This document shows, piece by piece, positions 34,278 to 44,531 of a stretch of DNA of 64,000 bases. How positions within the stretch are numbered: the first letter of the stretch is position 1; every line of letters starts with the position of its first letter. The translations under genes and the position numbers were made by a program. This DNA comes from Pseudomonas lalucatii (GTDB lineage: Bacteria; Pseudomonadota; Gammaproteobacteria; Pseudomonadales; Pseudomonadaceae). Under the pieces are notes generated by a model. The model did no database searches. It was given only the letters and a program-made list of their open reading frames with translations, and had not been told where the DNA came from. The stretch is taken from assembly GCF_018398425.1 (NCBI RefSeq), contig NZ_JADPMV010000001.1, positions 1,178,001-1,242,000 of the forward strand, written 5' to 3'.

Positions 34278-34727
34278 TCAAGCCCCCGGCTTCTTGGTCC
34301 GAGTTTGTGCGGCGATCTGGCCATACCAGGTCTCGAGCATTGCGCTACGCTCGCCGGACGCCACCCGCAACAACTCGCTGCGTGCCTGCACCCGCTCGAC
34401 GCCATGGCGCTCCAGGTAACTCAGCAACTCATCGAACAACCGCCGCCGGCTCCGCCCAGCCGCCGAGTCATCGCGCCGCGAGGCGCAATTCACCAACAAG
34501 GTGGAGCCGCACACACAGTTACGAAAGACTTCGACCTGGGGCCCCTCTTCTTCGTCTTCGACCGCCTTAAGGCCGGTGATACCGGAACGGACCGCCAGGG
34601 TCTGGCGGAAGTAGTCGGCCTCGCTGGCAAATACCCGGCCACAGGTGCGGCAGCGCTTGGGGAAGTCGTCGAGGCACAGCGCCTTGAGTCCGGCGAACCA
34701 ATCGTCAGCAGATGAAATGCCTGACAT
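34278..34727 (-). CDS. Small CxxC zinc-ribbon-like protein in the ECF sigma operon
   Basis: This 149-residue protein starts at ATG 34727 after GAGGG (7-base gap). It has CRTCG (Cys26, Cys29) and CVCG (Cys71, Cys73), which together could bind zinc, and the start FAGLKALCLDDFPKRC. The helical C-terminus (LFDELLSYLERHGVERVQARSELLRV) is amphipathic. No signal peptide. I know no function; relatives lie beside the same sigma factor genes in Pseudomonas. A 114-bp gap separates it from the anti-sigma-like gene, so it may be the last gene of that unit or separate. Confidence 0.6.
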   Translation of the reverse strand: MSGISSADDWFAGLKALCLDDFPKRCRTCGRVFASEADYFRQTLAVRSGITGLKAVEDEEEGPQVEVFRNCVCGSTLLVNCASRRDDSAAGRSRRRLFDELLSYLERHGVERVQARSELLRVASGERSAMLETWYGQIAAQTRTKKPGA

Positions 34728-34841
34728 CTGTAATCCCTCGCCCGGGTGCGGGCCGATAGGCACGATCACAAGCGAGGCCGATGCGGGAATCCGCTCGGCT
34801 CGCAGAATCACAGGATAGGCGAATCCTGGGCGGGGGGTTCT

Positions 34842-35075
34842 CTACAGCCGCTCGCGGCGCAGTCTGGCCAGCTCCCGGGCCAGGGCATCCAGTTCGGCGC
34901 TCTGCCCCTGGGGCAGCTGGCGCAGGACCGCCTGGCTGAGGCGCATCTGACGGATGAAGCGTCGGCACTTGCGGCACATGGCCAGGTGCGCGCGGATGGA
35001 CAGGCGCAGGCGCAGACTCAGCTGGCGATCCAGGAAATCGCTAGAGTTCGCCACCAGTTCCTTGCACGTCAGCAT
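34842..35075 (-). CDS. Zinc-finger (zf-HC2) anti-sigma-like protein
   Basis: This 77-residue protein has a short Cys in TCKELVANSSDFLDRQLS and the zinc signature HLAMCRKCRRFIRQM, with His30, Cys34 and Cys37. It is the ASD fold of ZAS-type anti-sigma factors, without a transmembrane segment. It overlaps the sigma gene end by 7 bases. Soluble ZAS proteins release their sigma factor on a stress such as oxidation. Direct binding to the neighbouring sigma factor is inferred from the overlap and family. Confidence 0.8.
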   Translation of the reverse strand: MLTCKELVANSSDFLDRQLSLRLRLSIRAHLAMCRKCRRFIRQMRLSQAVLRQLPQGQSAELDALARELARLRRERL

Positions 35076-35679
35076 TGGCCGGTCTCCTCGAAATGTTCCA
35101 GGGTGGCGAACACCTTCAACCGTGCCCTATGCAGCAACACCCGCACATTGGAGAGGGTTATCTCCAAAAGATTACAGATTTCCTCCAGCTCCAGGCCCTG
35201 GCGCTCGCGCAGCAGCAGCACGCTGCCTTGCAGCTCGGACAGGCTGGTCAGGGTCTTTTCCAGGCAGTCGCGCAGCTCGCTCTCGGCCAGCAGCGCCTCC
35301 GGGCTGTCCTGGTGCCAGGCATGCGGCTCCAGCAGCCAGTGGCCGCTCTCCGCGAAGCGCTCCTCGCCGAGCGAGCCGTGGGGGCCCGGCAGGTCATCGA
35401 GCAGGACTTCGCGGCGGTTGTGCTTGAGGCGGGTCTTGGCGGCGTTGGCGGTGATGGTCAGCAGCCAGGTCTTCAGGCTGGAGCGGCCCTGGAAGCCATC
35501 CAGGCTGCGAACCACCGCCAGCCAGGCGTCCTGCACCACCTCGTCGGCATTGCGACTGCCGACTATGGCGAAGGCCACCGCCCGCATCGCCCCCTGATAG
35601 GTGCCGACCAGCTCGCGGAATGCCTGTTGCTCGCCGGCCAGCAGGCGGGCGAGCAATGCGTTATCGGCCGAGTAATCCA

Positions 35680-35680
<1 letters not shown>
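35069..35680 (-). CDS. ECF RNA polymerase sigma factor
   Basis: This 203-residue protein has sigma region 2 (about 15-75: AFRELVGTYQGAMRAVAFAIVGSRNADEVVQDAWL) and region 4 (about 140-190: SLSELQGSVLLLRERQGLELEEICNLLEITLSNVRVLLHRARLKV). A proline- and histidine-rich linker (about 88-120) is longer than in typical ECFs. It is translationally coupled: its ATG shares one base with the stop of the upstream FabH-like gene, and it overlaps the anti-sigma gene. The order FabH-like, sigma, anti-sigma is also known in P. aeruginosa. Confidence 0.93.
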
Positions 35681-36807
<1,127 letters not shown>

Positions 36808-37199
36808 TCCTCTCGTTCTCTGCCGCACGCGGCGGCCGGTTATGCAGAAGCCCGAGGCCGGGGCCGCAGGCACAGACTCTGGAGGGCGGCAGACACCGGC
36901 ACCGGGCGGGACCTGCCCCCACTTGCAAGGCGCAGAGTGTGCCACAGGCGGAACGCGTTCGTCCGCAGATCAAACAAGCGACCGAATCGAATCCGCACGG
37001 CGTCACACCAGCGCGGGCGGCCCGGATCGCGGCCCCGCGCTATCGGGGATCGGCCCTGCCGCCCGCATCCCAGAGCGGCCGGACGCATTTCGACTTGCAC
37101 AGAGCACATCGGCCGGGAATGATGCCCTGGCAATGGCGGCAAACCTGCTTAAATTGCAGGCAGCGCTGCGGCGAACCGTCGATCGGAGTTCCAGCCCCC

Positions 37200-39839
37200 A
37201 TGCAGTCCCCAGCTTTGTCCGCGGTGCCCCTGGCGTCGAAGATCCTCCTGCTGGCCCTGGCCTATGCCGTCGCCGGCCGCCTGGCGTTGATGCTGGCCAT
37301 CGCCCCCGGCTTCGTCAGCGCCGTCTTCCCCCCCGTGGGCATCGCCCTGGCCGCCGTGCTGATCTGGGGCTACCCGATGCTCGCCGGGGTGTTCCTCGGC
37401 TCGACCCTGCTCAACCTCAGTATCGGTTTCAGCAGTCTCGACCAGCTGAGCCGGCACGACCTGGCGCTCGCCTCCGGCATCGCCCTGGGCACCTCATTGA
37501 GCACCCTGCTGGGCAGTTGGCTGATCCGCCGCCTGGTCGGTTTTCCGACGCCGCTCACCAGCGAGCGCAGCATCTTCCTGCTGCTGTTTCTGGGCGGCCC
37601 CCTGGCCTGCCTGATCAGCGCCAGCGTCGGCACCGGCGCGCTCTACCTCAACCAGATCGTCGACGCCGCCGACGTCTCGTTCAGCTGGTGGACCTGGTGG
37701 GTGGGCGACAGCATCGGCGTGCTGATCGCCACGCCGCTGATGTTCATCCTGTTCGCCGAACCCCGGCCCTTGTGGCGTAGCCGCGCCGGCAGCGTCGGCC
37801 TGCCGCTGCTGATCAGCTGCGCCATCATGGTGCTGGTCTTCGTTCGCGCCAGCGAGGCCGAGCAGCACAACCTGCGCCAGCGCTTTCACGAGCAGGCGAA
37901 GATGATGAGCGCCACGCTCAAGTTCCGCTTCGAGCTCTACGGCAAGGCGGCGCATTCCATCGAGCGCCTGTTCGTCGCCTCGGAACGGGTGACGCGGGAG
38001 GACTTCGCACGCTTCGTCGCCAATCTGCCGAGCGCCTATCCGGGCATCACCGCGGTGAGCTGGGACCCGCTGATTCGCGCCGAGCAGCGCGCGGCCTTTG
38101 AAGCGCAGGTGGCCGCCGAGGGCTTCGCGAGCTTTCGCATCTACGAACACAGTGCCTTGGGCGAACCGATCGCGGCGCAGCAGCGCGACCTCTATGTCCC
38201 GGTGACCTACGTCGAGCCGCTCGCCGCCAACGCCAAGGCGCTGGGCTTCGACGTGGCCTCCAAGCCCCTGCGGCGCCAAGCCCTGGAGCAGGCCCGCGAC
38301 AGCGCCGAGACCGTGATGACCGCGCCCATCACCCTCGCCCAGGACAACGAGGCGCCGCAACCCAGCGTGCTGCTGCTGCACGCGGTCTATGCCGGCGAAC
38401 GCCCCCAGGACCTCGAGCAGCGCCGCCGCCAGCTGCGCGGCTACGCCGTGGCGGTGCTGCGCCTGACCGACCTGATTGAGAATGCGCTCAAGGCCTACCC
38501 GGCCGACAGCTACAGCCTGCAGCTGGAGGACGTCAGCGAAACCGAGCCGCAGCAACTCTACGGCCAGCCCGAGGATAACCTGCCGCCCTATGCCGCGGAG
38601 CTGGTCTGGCAGGAAAAACTCACGATTGGCGGCCGCACGCTGCAACTGGCCATCTCGCCGACCCAGGCCTTCCTGCAACGCAACCATGGCCTGCAACCCT
38701 GGGCCGTGCTCGCCGGCGGCCTGCTGCTGTGCAGCCTGCTCGGCGGCTACCTGCTGACCATCACCGGCCGCGCCGATCAGGTGCGCCACCAGGTGCACCG
38801 ACGCACCCTGGAGCTCAGTGCCATCCTGGAGAATGCCGCCGAGGGCATCCTGATCTTCGATGAGCGCGGTCTGATCGAACGCGCCAACCCGGCCAGCAGC
38901 CAGCTGTTCGGCTACGCCAGCGCCGCACTACTCGGACGCCGCATCGGCAGCCTGATCCCGCATCTGCACCCCTGCAGCAGCGCCATGCTCGACAAGCAGC
39001 TGCGCACGCCACTGGAGGTCGGCGGCACCCATGCCCAGGGCCATGAGCTGGAACTGGAAATCAGCCTGAGCAGCTACGAGCTGCCGGGGCGCCACCTGTA
39101 TATCTGCATGCTGCGCGACATCAGCGCGCGCAAGCAGGTCGAGCGCCTGAAGAGCGAGTTCGTCGCCACCGTCAGCCATGAGCTGCGCACCCCGCTCACC
39201 TCGATCAAGGGCTCGCTGGGCCTGCTCAGCGCCGGCGCGGTCGGCCCGCTCAGCGAACAGGCCCACGGCCTGGTGAGCATTGCCCAGAGCAACTCGGAGC
39301 GCCTGGTCAATCTGGTCAACGACATCCTCGACGTCGAGAAGCTCGAGTCCGGCCACAGCCGCCTCCAGCTCAGCCGCACCGACCTGCGCCCCGTGCTGCG
39401 CGAGGCGCTGGCCCACAACCAGGGTTACGCGGACGGCTACCAGGTCAGCCTCAGCCTCGACGACAGCGCCCTGCCCGAGCAGGTACCGGTGCGGATCGAC
39501 GGCCTGCGCCTGCAACAGGTGCTGAGCAACCTGATCGCCAACGCGGTGAAGTTCTCCGAGCCCCGGAGCCGGGTCGAGATCTCCGCCCGGGTCGTCGACA
39601 GCCAGGTCAGGGTCCAGGTGCTCGACCACGGCGCCGGCATCGCCGAGGAGTTCCGCGAGCGCATCTTCCAGAAGTTCGCCCAGGCCGACGGCTCCGACAG
39701 CCGCCGCCGCGGCGGCACCGGCCTGGGCCTGAACATCTGCAAGACCCTGATCGAGCGCATGCACGGGCAGATCGGCTACGACAGCGTGGTCGGCCAGGGC
39801 AGCACCTTCTACTTCAGCCTGCCGTTGGCGGACGGCTGA
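37200..39839 (+). CDS. MASE1-CHASE-PAS sensor histidine kinase
   Basis: This 879-residue inner-membrane protein starts at ATG 37200. A MASE1-type block of about eight helices (1-230) is followed by a periplasmic CHASE-like domain (about 235-480, with FPTREDFARFV-like and SAYPGITAVSWDPLI motifs), one more helix near 500-525, a PAS domain (about 535-640: LSAILENAAEGILIFDERG), a HisKA domain with phospho-accepting His660 (SHELRTPLTS), and a HATPase_c with the ANAVKFSEP N-box and GGTGLGLNICK G-box. No response regulator or receiver domain is encoded nearby. The signal and output are unknown. Confidence 0.9.
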   Translation: MQSPALSAVPLASKILLLALAYAVAGRLALMLAIAPGFVSAVFPPVGIALAAVLIWGYPMLAGVFLGSTLLNLSIGFSSLDQLSRHDLALASGIALGTSLSTLLGSWLIRRLVGFPTPLTSERSIFLLLFLGGPLACLISASVGTGALYLNQIVDAADVSFSWWTWWVGDSIGVLIATPLMFILFAEPRPLWRSRAGSVGLPLLISCAIMVLVFVRASEAEQHNLRQRFHEQAKMMSATLKFRFELYGKAAHSIERLFVASERVTREDFARFVANLPSAYPGITAVSWDPLIRAEQRAAFEAQVAAEGFASFRIYEHSALGEPIAAQQRDLYVPVTYVEPLAANAKALGFDVASKPLRRQALEQARDSAETVMTAPITLAQDNEAPQPSVLLLHAVYAGERPQDLEQRRRQLRGYAVAVLRLTDLIENALKAYPADSYSLQLEDVSETEPQQLYGQPEDNLPPYAAELVWQEKLTIGGRTLQLAISPTQAFLQRNHGLQPWAVLAGGLLLCSLLGGYLLTITGRADQVRHQVHRRTLELSAILENAAEGILIFDERGLIERANPASSQLFGYASAALLGRRIGSLIPHLHPCSSAMLDKQLRTPLEVGGTHAQGHELELEISLSSYELPGRHLYICMLRDISARKQVERLKSEFVATVSHELRTPLTSIKGSLGLLSAGAVGPLSEQAHGLVSIAQSNSERLVNLVNDILDVEKLESGHSRLQLSRTDLRPVLREALAHNQGYADGYQVSLSLDDSALPEQVPVRIDGLRLQQVLSNLIANAVKFSEPRSRVEISARVVDSQVRVQVLDHGAGIAEEFRERIFQKFAQADGSDSRRRGGTGLGLNICKTLIERMHGQIGYDSVVGQGSTFYFSLPLADG

Positions 39840-39900
39840 TCCGTCGACTCGCCGCGGCCAGTCCTCACCCGTCCGGGCGATGGCTGGCAGCGGCGCCCTC

Positions 39901-39908
39901 GCTATGCT
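39901..39908 (+). promoter_or_regulatory. Candidate RpoS-type -10 element (GCTATGCT)
   Basis: GCTATGCT fits the KCTAYRCT consensus of RpoS -10 sites and lies 39 bases ahead of the secreted hydrolase start. No -35 was seen. Confidence 0.38.
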
Positions 39909-39947
39909 CGAACGCCCCCGCATAACAACAACTAGAGGGTTCGTTCC

Positions 39948-41021
39948 ATGCGCCAGCTCATGCTGTTTTTCATCTTGACACTCACCTCCCTGGCCGAGGC
40001 CGCCACCGGCGTGTTCCCCGACAGCACCTTCAATAACCTGGACCACGGCCTGTACTGGTTCGGCTACGGCGACAGCTGGCAGAAGGCCCAGCCGGGCTAC
40101 AGCAACGCCTACTACAGCCCGGGCAAGCCGACCGTGATCTACATCCACGGCTGGCAGAACGGCTCCAGCGTCAGCAAGAACCGCGAGACCTTCAACCGCC
40201 TGGACGCCGGCGGGCCGAACCTGGACCTGGCCCACGCCTGGCTGGCGGCCGGCTACAACGTCGGCATCCTCTACTGGAACCAGTTCGCCGACGAGGGCGA
40301 GGTCAAGGACGCCGAGGCGAAGATCTGGACCGCCACGGGGCCGCGCGCCATGCGCTGGCGCAACGCCAGCGGCGTCTACAGCAATGGCCCCTCCCAATCG
40401 GTCGGCGACCTGCTGTTCCAGAGCTACAAGGACAACCTGGCCGGCTACAGCGGCAACAACATCCGCCTGCTCGGCCACTCCCTGGGTAACCAGCTGGCCA
40501 TCGTCCTGACCAAGAAGATCAGCGACGCGGTCAGCGCCGGCACCGTCAACAGCAAGCTGTTGCCCAAGCGCGTGGCCCTGCTCGACCCCTTCTACTCCAA
40601 CCAGGGCAAGAGCTACCTGGGCAACAAGTGGACCGGCGAGGTGTGCCGCAGCTACGTCAGCGAGCTGAAGAGCAAGGGCGTGATCTTCGAGGCCTACCGC
40701 ACCTCGGCGGTCACCAGCAGCCTCTTCGTCGGCGACAACAACAGCGGGCTGATGAACATGACCGCCTTCAGCGAAGTCAAGACCGGCTACTTCAACAGCA
40801 CCCAGCAGACCCAGAAGCACAACGCCGCGGTCTGGCACTACCTCTGGTCGTTCGCCTCCAACCCGCCGCCGATCACCGGCAGCAGCCACCAGGCCGCCTC
40901 GGCCAGCACCTCCGACAGCCGCATCACCAGCCTGATGAACGGCACCCAGAAACTGCTGCATGACCAGGGCGGCACCACCAAGGAACCCTGGGACGACAGC
41001 TTCAGGCTGTACGCCCGCTAA
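39948..41021 (+). CDS. Secreted lipase-like alpha/beta hydrolase
   Basis: This 357-residue protein has a signal peptide (MRQLMLFFILTLTSLAEA, cut near 18). It carries an oxyanion-strand motif IYIHGWQNG, the nucleophile elbow GHSLG with Ser178, Asp213 in ALLDPF, and candidate catalytic His297 or His291 (KHNAAVWHYLWS). The HG(W/F) ... GHSLG ... LDP order is that of the pancreatic-lipase-type superfamily. The mature enzyme would act outside the cytoplasm on lipids or esters. Two late Cys are few, so it is not disulfide-rich. It stands alone; a longer downstream overlapping frame is not supported. Confidence 0.7.
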   Translation: MRQLMLFFILTLTSLAEAATGVFPDSTFNNLDHGLYWFGYGDSWQKAQPGYSNAYYSPGKPTVIYIHGWQNGSSVSKNRETFNRLDAGGPNLDLAHAWLAAGYNVGILYWNQFADEGEVKDAEAKIWTATGPRAMRWRNASGVYSNGPSQSVGDLLFQSYKDNLAGYSGNNIRLLGHSLGNQLAIVLTKKISDAVSAGTVNSKLLPKRVALLDPFYSNQGKSYLGNKWTGEVCRSYVSELKSKGVIFEAYRTSAVTSSLFVGDNNSGLMNMTAFSEVKTGYFNSTQQTQKHNAAVWHYLWSFASNPPPITGSSHQAASASTSDSRITSLMNGTQKLLHDQGGTTKEPWDDSFRLYAR

Positions 41022-41133
41022 GCAGGGCCTTGCAGGCCGTCCCTGGGGCGGGCGGCCTGCCGGCACTTCGACATCGACTAAGCCCCCTGCCGGCGTCTAC
41101 ATTGAGCCGTCCCCGCCCGCTCCCGGAGCCCGC

Positions 41134-42738
41134 ATGTCGCTGTCGCTGCTCAGCCGTTACGCCTTCTTCGCCGCCTGCCTGCTGTTCACCCTGATCGGCC
41201 TGGCCTTTCTCGACCGCCCCTGGCTTTGGCCTCTCACTCTGGTCACCGCACTGCTCAGCCTGGTCGGTATCGGCGACCTGCTGCAGAGCCGCCAGGCGGT
41301 GCGGCGCAACTACCCGATCCTCGGCAACATCCGCTACCTGGTCGAGGGCATCCGCCCGGAGATCCGCCAGTACCTGCTGGAAGCCGATGGCGACAAGCTG
41401 CCGTTCTCCCGCGCCCAGCGCTCGCTGGTCTACGCCCGGGCCAAGAATGAGGGCGCCGACAAGGCTTTCGGCACCTTGCTGGACGTCTACCAGAACGGCT
41501 ACGAGTTCATCAGCCACTCCATGTGCCCGGCACCGCTGGCCGACCCGGCGAGCTTCCGCGTCAGCATCGGCGGGCCGCAGTGCCGCCAGCCCTACAGCGC
41601 CTCGCTGTTCAATATCTCGGCGATGAGCTTCGGCTCGCTCAGCGCCAACGCCATCCGCGCCCTGAACCAGGGCGCTCGGCTCGGCGACTTCGCCCACGAC
41701 ACCGGCGAGGGCAGCATCAGTCCCTATCATCGCGAGCACGGCGGCGACCTGATCTGGGAGATCGGCAGCGGCTACTTCGGCTGCCGCGACGACCAGGGCC
41801 GCTTCGATCCGACGCGCTTCGCCGAGCAGGCGGCCAGCCCCCAGGTACGGATGATCGAGATCAAGCTCAGCCAGGGCGCCAAACCCGGCCACGGCGGCAT
41901 CCTGCCCAGGCACAAGGTCACCGCGGAAATCTCCGCGACCCGCGGCGTGCCCATGGGCCAGGACTGCGTGTCGCCGTCGCGCCACAGCGCCTTCTCCACC
42001 CCCATCGAACTGCTGCAGTTCATCGCACAACTCCGTCAGTTAGCGGAAGGAAAGCCGGTGGGCTTCAAGCTGTGCCTGGGCCATCCCTGGGAGTTCATGG
42101 GCATCGCCAAGGCCATGCTGGAGACCGGTATCCTGCCCGACTTCATCGTCATCGACGGCACCGAGGGCGGCACCGGCGCCGCGCCCCTGGAGTTCACCGA
42201 CCACCTCGGCGTGCCCATGCGCGAGGGCCTGCTGTTCGTGCACAACACCCTGGTCGGCCTGAACCTGCGCGACAAGATCAGGCTCGGCGCCAGCGGCAAG
42301 ATCGTCAGCGCCTTCGACATCGCCTGCGTGCTGGCCATCGGCGCCGACTGGGCCAACGCCGCCCGCGGCTTCATGTTCGCCATCGGCTGCATCCAGAGCC
42401 AGAGCTGCCACACCAACAAGTGCCCGACCGGGGTGGCCACCCAGGACCCGCTGCGCCAGCGCGCCCTGGTGGTCGCGGACAAGGCCCAGCGGGTGCACAA
42501 CTTCCACCGCAACACCCTCAAGGCCCTGGCCGAGATGCTCGCCGCCGCCGGCCTGGAACACCCCGGCCAGCTGGACGCCAAGCACCTGGTGCGACGCATG
42601 TCGGCCACCGAGATCAAGCTGTTCGCCCAGCAGCACGTGTTCCTCAAGCCCGGCGAGTTGCTCGGCGAAGCGATCGAGGGCGAGTTCTACGCTCGCATGT
42701 GGCAGCTGGCCCGCGCCGACAGCTTCGCGGCGGCCTAA
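41134..42738 (+). CDS. FMN-binding glutamate-synthase-like membrane protein
   Basis: This 534-residue protein starts MSLSLLSRYAFFAACLLFTL at ATG 41134 after CGGAG. Two N-terminal hydrophobic helices (about 5-24 and 30-47) anchor it. The rest is the FMN-dependent glutamate-synthase-like domain: FNISAMSFGSLSANAIRALNQGARLGDF, SPYHREHGGDLIWEIGSGYFG, KPGHGGILPRHKV, GTEGGTGAAPLEFTDHLG and the Cys-containing CHTNKCPTGVATQDP. Members of this family lack the ammonia-channel partner of real GOGAT and have unknown substrates. It ends 16 bp before the convergent desaturase-like gene. Confidence 0.85.
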   Translation: MSLSLLSRYAFFAACLLFTLIGLAFLDRPWLWPLTLVTALLSLVGIGDLLQSRQAVRRNYPILGNIRYLVEGIRPEIRQYLLEADGDKLPFSRAQRSLVYARAKNEGADKAFGTLLDVYQNGYEFISHSMCPAPLADPASFRVSIGGPQCRQPYSASLFNISAMSFGSLSANAIRALNQGARLGDFAHDTGEGSISPYHREHGGDLIWEIGSGYFGCRDDQGRFDPTRFAEQAASPQVRMIEIKLSQGAKPGHGGILPRHKVTAEISATRGVPMGQDCVSPSRHSAFSTPIELLQFIAQLRQLAEGKPVGFKLCLGHPWEFMGIAKAMLETGILPDFIVIDGTEGGTGAAPLEFTDHLGVPMREGLLFVHNTLVGLNLRDKIRLGASGKIVSAFDIACVLAIGADWANAARGFMFAIGCIQSQSCHTNKCPTGVATQDPLRQRALVVADKAQRVHNFHRNTLKALAEMLAAAGLEHPGQLDAKHLVRRMSATEIKLFAQQHVFLKPGELLGEAIEGEFYARMWQLARADSFAAA

Positions 42739-42754
42739 CTGTGCCGCGGCCGGC

Positions 42755-44413
42755 TCACCGGCCCAATTGCGCCGACTCGGCCGGCACCGCCTGGGGTGCG
42801 GCAGGGCGAACGCCCCCGGCGAGCAGGCGCTTGAGCCTGAAGGCGCGCCAGCCGAGCAGACGCGCGGCGGTCAGCACGCCGCCCATCAAGGCGCCACCGA
42901 CCCCGGCGGTGACCACGTCCGAGCCGGTCAGGTAGAAGTTCCGGATCGGCGTCTGCGGATGGATCCAGTGCTGCTCGAAGCGCTGCACCGTGTGTTCGAT
43001 GCCGTAGATCTCGCCGACCTGGTTCCACTGGAACCACTCGGTGGACAGCGGCGTGGACAGCTCGCAGTAGTCCAGGGCGCCGCGCAGCTGCGGCTGATGC
43101 CGGTACAGCGCCGCCAGCAGCACCTCGCTGATCTGCGCCTTGAAGCCCTCGTAGTCGTCGCCGCGCTTGTTCCAGGTGCTGCCCTTCCAGCGCTCGAACC
43201 ACTGCGGGAAGCTCGGCGCGACGATCTCCACCGTCGCCTTGCCGGGATAGCGGCGCGCCCAGTCCGGGTCCTTGGCCGAGGGGAAGGAGATGTAGATCAT
43301 CGGGAAATCCAGCCCGGGCGACTCCATGAAGCGCTTGACGCTGAGGTCGTGGTCGAACTCCGGGTACAGCCAGTAGTTGGTCTTGGGCAGGCCCAGGCTG
43401 GCGGCATCGCCCCGGAAACCGGCGTACAGGCACACATGGGAAGCCGAGGGCGCGACTCGCTCGAGGCGGTCGAGCAGGCCATGGCGCGCGACCACCTCCG
43501 CCGGCAGCAGGCGCTGGTAGGTCGGCAACAGGCCGGCGCTGCTGACGATCTTGTCGGCGGTGATCTCGTGGCCGTCCTTGGCCAGGCGCACGCCGTAGGC
43601 GCGGTTGTCCTCGACCAGCACCTGCTCGACCCCGGCATAGGTGAACACCTGGCCGCCGGCCGCCTCGATCACCGGAATGATGGTCTCGGCGATGCGCACC
43701 GAGCCGCCCACCGGGTAGTTGCCGCCGGTGATGTAATGCTTGGCGACCATGGCGTGCATCATGAACGCCGCCTGGGCCGGCGGCAGGCCGTAGTCGCCCC
43801 ACTGGGCGGTGAGCACGCCGATCAGCTGCTGGTTCTCGGTCAGGCCTTCGAGCACCTGGCGGGTGCTCTGGAAGAAGTAGGCGGGAAACAGCCGCCGGCG
43901 CAGCCGGTTGTACAGCACGCCGAGGCTGCGCGGCAGGGCCTGGCCGGCGAAGAAGCGCGGAATCTTCTGGCTGACCTCGCTGATCAGCTCGACGTAGCGG
44001 TCGATGGCCGCGCCTTCCTCGGGGAAGTGCCGCTTGATCTCCGCCTTGAACTCCTCGCGGCCGGCCAGGTAACGGAAGGGCTGCTCGCCGATGACGATAT
44101 GGTCGTAATGCGCGTCCATCGGCGCCCACTGCAGCTGGCCGTCGCTGATCGCGTCGAACACCCGGCGGATCACCGACCAGGGCTTGTGCACCTCGCCGAT
44201 GTAGTGCACGCCGACGTCCCACTCGTAGCCCTCGCGCTGGTAGACGTGGGTATAGCCGCCGGCCGTGTAGTGCTGCTCCAGCACGCAGACCTTCTGCCCG
44301 GCCTTGGCCAGCAGGGCGGCGGTGCACAGCCCACCGATGCCGGAGCCGATGACGATGCAGTCGTAGTGAGGAAGGGCCTTGTTCTTGCGAAAGCGGGTAC
44401 CAGTGCGTTTCAT
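42755..44413 (-). CDS. FAD-dependent oxidoreductase of the phytoene-desaturase/retinol-saturase type
   Basis: This 552-residue protein starts at ATG 44413 (MKRTGTRFRKNKAL). The FAD-binding dinucleotide fold is CIVIGSGIGGLCTAALLAKAG at about 20-40, then VLEQHYTAGGYTH. The C-terminal NFYLTGSDVVTAGVGGALMGGV is the second FAD motif of carotenoid desaturase-like enzymes. No transmembrane helix is clear. The likely reaction is a saturation or desaturation of an isoprenoid or lipid; the substrate is unknown and no carotenoid genes are nearby. It is divergent from a PadR regulator with two palindromes between. Confidence 0.85.
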   Translation of the reverse strand: MKRTGTRFRKNKALPHYDCIVIGSGIGGLCTAALLAKAGQKVCVLEQHYTAGGYTHVYQREGYEWDVGVHYIGEVHKPWSVIRRVFDAISDGQLQWAPMDAHYDHIVIGEQPFRYLAGREEFKAEIKRHFPEEGAAIDRYVELISEVSQKIPRFFAGQALPRSLGVLYNRLRRRLFPAYFFQSTRQVLEGLTENQQLIGVLTAQWGDYGLPPAQAAFMMHAMVAKHYITGGNYPVGGSVRIAETIIPVIEAAGGQVFTYAGVEQVLVEDNRAYGVRLAKDGHEITADKIVSSAGLLPTYQRLLPAEVVARHGLLDRLERVAPSASHVCLYAGFRGDAASLGLPKTNYWLYPEFDHDLSVKRFMESPGLDFPMIYISFPSAKDPDWARRYPGKATVEIVAPSFPQWFERWKGSTWNKRGDDYEGFKAQISEVLLAALYRHQPQLRGALDYCELSTPLSTEWFQWNQVGEIYGIEHTVQRFEQHWIHPQTPIRNFYLTGSDVVTAGVGGALMGGVLTAARLLGWRAFRLKRLLAGGVRPAAPQAVPAESAQLGR

Positions 44414-44434
44414 CGTGGCTCCGGGCATTGTTGT

Positions 44435-44452
44435 TATGCAAGTATTTGCATA
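44435..44452. promoter_or_regulatory. Candidate PadR operator 1 (TATGCAA-N4-TTGCATA)
   Basis: A palindrome with perfect 7-bp arms lies 22 bases upstream of the oxidoreductase start codon. Its half-site ATGCAA recurs in operator 2. Confidence 0.7.
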
Positions 44453-44473
44453 GATAGACCAGCCAACCGACAA

Positions 44474-44489
44474 ATGCAAATTTTTGCAT
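44474..44489. promoter_or_regulatory. Candidate PadR operator 2 (ATGCAAA-TT-TTTGCAT)
   Basis: Perfect 7-bp arms with the same ATGCAA half-site as operator 1; centres are about 38 bases apart. It lies 42 bases ahead of the PadR start codon. PadR proteins bind ATGN...NCAT-like palindromes. Confidence 0.7.
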
Positions 44490-44531
44490 ATGCACCTAGA
44501 ATGAACCCTCCTCGCCGATCACGGGTTATCC

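Noticed and set aside
38928..41066. A 712-codon open frame on the minus strand
   Set aside because: It opposes the sensor kinase and lipase-like genes, and the translation is Ala/Val/Gln-rich without any domain.
42748..42763. GGCCGG-CTCA-CCGGCC hairpin between convergent genes
   Set aside because: Only 6 bp, partly inside the oxidoreductase gene and without a T-tract; not called as a terminator.
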